Assembly: GCF_009707865.1 (NCBI RefSeq)
Contig: NZ_WMBA01000046.1
Span: forward strand, 1-64,000
DNA length: 64,000 nucleotides
DNA from: Amycolatopsis pithecellobii
GTDB taxonomy: Bacteria; Actinomycetota; Actinomycetes; Mycobacteriales; Pseudonocardiaceae
Reading direction: 5' to 3'
This document shows positions 62,727 through 64,000 of the stretch, piece by piece. Below the pieces are notes generated by a model, which had not been told where the DNA came from, did no database searches, and worked only from the letters and a program-made list of their open reading frames with translations. The translations under genes were made by a program, and so were the position numbers. Every line of letters begins with the position of its first letter. Position 1 is the stretch's first letter.

Positions 62727-64000
62727 ATGTCACGACGTGCCCCCGTCCCGCCGGGGCCCATCTCGCCTACCGCCACCCCGGCTTTCAACTGGCGGGTACC
62801 CGCCCTCATCTCCCTGGCGGTGTTCGCCCAGGAGTCGACCTGGAACTTCTATGACGCCCAGGTGCCACCGCTGATACAGCACTACGTGTCGAACGCGGCC
62901 CTCATCGGCCTGCTGATGGGACTGGACAACCTGGTCGGGGTCTTCGTGCAGCCGTGGATGGGCAGCCGCTCGGACCGGACCCGGACCCGCTGGGGCCGCC
63001 GGATTCCCTACCTCGTCGTCGGTGCGCCGATCGCCGCGGTGCTGTTCTCCCTGGTGCCGTTCGCGACATCGCTGCCGGTGCTGCTGCTGACGATGTTCTC
63101 CTACGGCCTGGTCGCCAACACCTACAAGCCGGTGGCCGAGGCGCTCATGCCCGACTTCGTCGCGGCCGAGCACCGCAGCAAGGCCAACGCGATCACCCGG
63201 ATCGGCACCAGCCTCACGATCATCGTCTCCGCGTTGGTGAGCCTGCTGTTCGTCGACAAGAACATCAAGATCGCCTTCGCGATCCCGGCGACGATGATGG
63301 TGGTGTGCGTCGCGGTCGTCGCCCTGACCGTGAAGGAACGGGACTCGCCGGGATATCGCCAGGCGCTGGCCGACCGGGTCGACAACAAGGATGAAGCCGA
63401 CCAGCTGGAAAGCCTCCGCGGGGTACTGAAAGAACTGCTGCGGGACCCCGACCGCCGTCGCCTGTGGATGATCGCAGGGGTCTTCCTGATGGCCGGGGCA
63501 TGGGGCGCGTCGCGGGCGCTGATGACGACCTACGGCATCAACGTGCTCGGCATGACCGCCGGCTCCGCGGGTGGGATCGCCTTGCCCGGCGGGCTTGCAG
63601 TCATCGGCGCGGCCCTGCCGCTGGCCCTGCTGTCCGACCGGATCGGCCGGCTGCGCGTGATCCGGTGGGGCATGGTCGTGTTCATCGTCGCAATGCTGCT
63701 GGGCGCGGTCATCCGGACCCCGGCGGGCGTGATCGCCGCGACGTTGCTGGGTTCGGCGGGCTACGCGGCCTACACCGTCAACGCCGTCGTCGTCATGTGG
63801 GACCTCGCGCCCTCCCACCGCGCGATCGGCGCCTACACCGCGCTCTACGGGGTCGCCAACGCCACCGGCAACTCGCTCGGCCCCACCATCGTCGGCTCGC
63901 TGGTCACCTTCACCGGCTGGCCGTTCTTCCTGCTCGACGTCGCGGTGGTCGCCTTCATCGCATTCCTCGCCCTCACCAGGGTTTCCCGCACATCCGCCGT
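62727..64000 (+). CDS. MFS transporter, SLC45-like (3' end outside window)
   Basis: 424 codons to the right edge without a stop. LIGLLMGLDNLVGVFVQPWM and GSRSDRTRTRWGRRIPYLVV are the first-half motifs of glycoside/SLC45-type MFS carriers, where the RTRTRWGRR loop is typical. At least 10 membrane segments are complete. CAAGGGAG precedes the ATG. Divergent from the GntR regulator. Substrate probably a sugar or sugar-like molecule by family; no catabolic gene is visible before the edge. Confidence 0.9.
   Translation, partial: MSRRAPVPPGPISPTATPAFNWRVPALISLAVFAQESTWNFYDAQVPPLIQHYVSNAALIGLLMGLDNLVGVFVQPWMGSRSDRTRTRWGRRIPYLVVGAPIAAVLFSLVPFATSLPVLLLTMFSYGLVANTYKPVAEALMPDFVAAEHRSKANAITRIGTSLTIIVSALVSLLFVDKNIKIAFAIPATMMVVCVAVVALTVKERDSPGYRQALADRVDNKDEADQLESLRGVLKELLRDPDRRRLWMIAGVFLMAGAWGASRALMTTYGINVLGMTAGSAGGIALPGGLAVIGAALPLALLSDRIGRLRVIRWGMVVFIVAMLLGAVIRTPAGVIAATLLGSAGYAAYTVNAVVVMWDLAPSHRAIGAYTALYGVANATGNSLGPTIVGSLVTFTGWPFFLLDVAVVAFIAFLALTRVSRTSA

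Noticed and set aside
62730-63818. 362-codon open frame on the minus strand
   Set aside because: Antisense shadow of the SLC45-like MFS transporter, whose own frame is intact with clear membrane segments.

Overview
The window is high-GC actinobacterial chromosome. Stretches 31.3-45.7 kb and 19.0-20.1 kb look like the Pseudonocardiales/Mycobacteriales branch: an MprAB-type two-component pair, a PepD/HtrA protease, a MoaB2-like protein, MscL, a Ruc-type zinc-ribbon chaperone behind a CIRCE element, GalU, gephyrin-like Glp with its SepX/GlpR membrane partner, and a CmtR metal sensor close to the Mycobacterium tuberculosis one. The genus cannot be fixed by eye; an Amycolatopsis-like organism would fit. 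The core block has the order of M. tuberculosis Rv0981-Rv0996 (recalled from memory), with galT and a DeoR regulator inserted between mprB and pepD.

Layout. 0-5.5 kb: SDR end, OsmC, an SDR/hydrolase pair divergent from an XRE regulator, a class II aldolase, and a SnoaL-like gene surrounded by AAGTGTNNACACTT-type sites. 5.7-16 kb: one long minus-strand operon with two LigM-like tetrahydrofolate-dependent O-demethylases, MTHFR, PurU, an aromatic hydroxylase, an extradiol dioxygenase, an SMP-30 lactonase, two YCII proteins and a decayed FAH hydrolase, divergent from a GntR regulator. This reads as catabolism of a methoxylated aromatic compound with one-carbon recycling. 16-18.9 kb: gene remnants, an SDR/TetR pair sharing a clear operator, and mobile-element scars. 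19-24 kb: a metal and sulfur stress block (CDF transporter, CmtR, MFS, MBL-rhodanese protein, ArsR-rhodanese fusion) containing a chimeric PLP-enzyme pseudogene.

24-31.3 kb: a decaying accessory region with broken methyltransferase, flavin monooxygenase, LysR, AraC, SDR and serine recombinase genes, ending exactly at the 3' end of tRNA-Ala(CGC). A few intact genes (DinB, ADH, patatin, TetR) remain in it. 31.3-45.7 kb: conserved core ending in tRNA-Arg(CCU).

45.9-60.7 kb: a DUF1326/DUF2182 pair, then a second catabolic cluster on the minus strand: sugar-type ABC importer, MBL hydrolase, FAH hydrolase, acyl-CoA ligase, CocE/NonD esterase, XRE regulator, TIM-barrel isomerase, zinc-type dehydrogenase and mycofactocin-coupled SDR. 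Three copies of one 23-bp motif lie upstream of its three transcription units, so it looks like a single regulon of unknown substrate. 60.7-64 kb: a broken quinone oxidoreductase/TetR pair, then a GntR regulator divergent from an MFS transporter that runs off the window.
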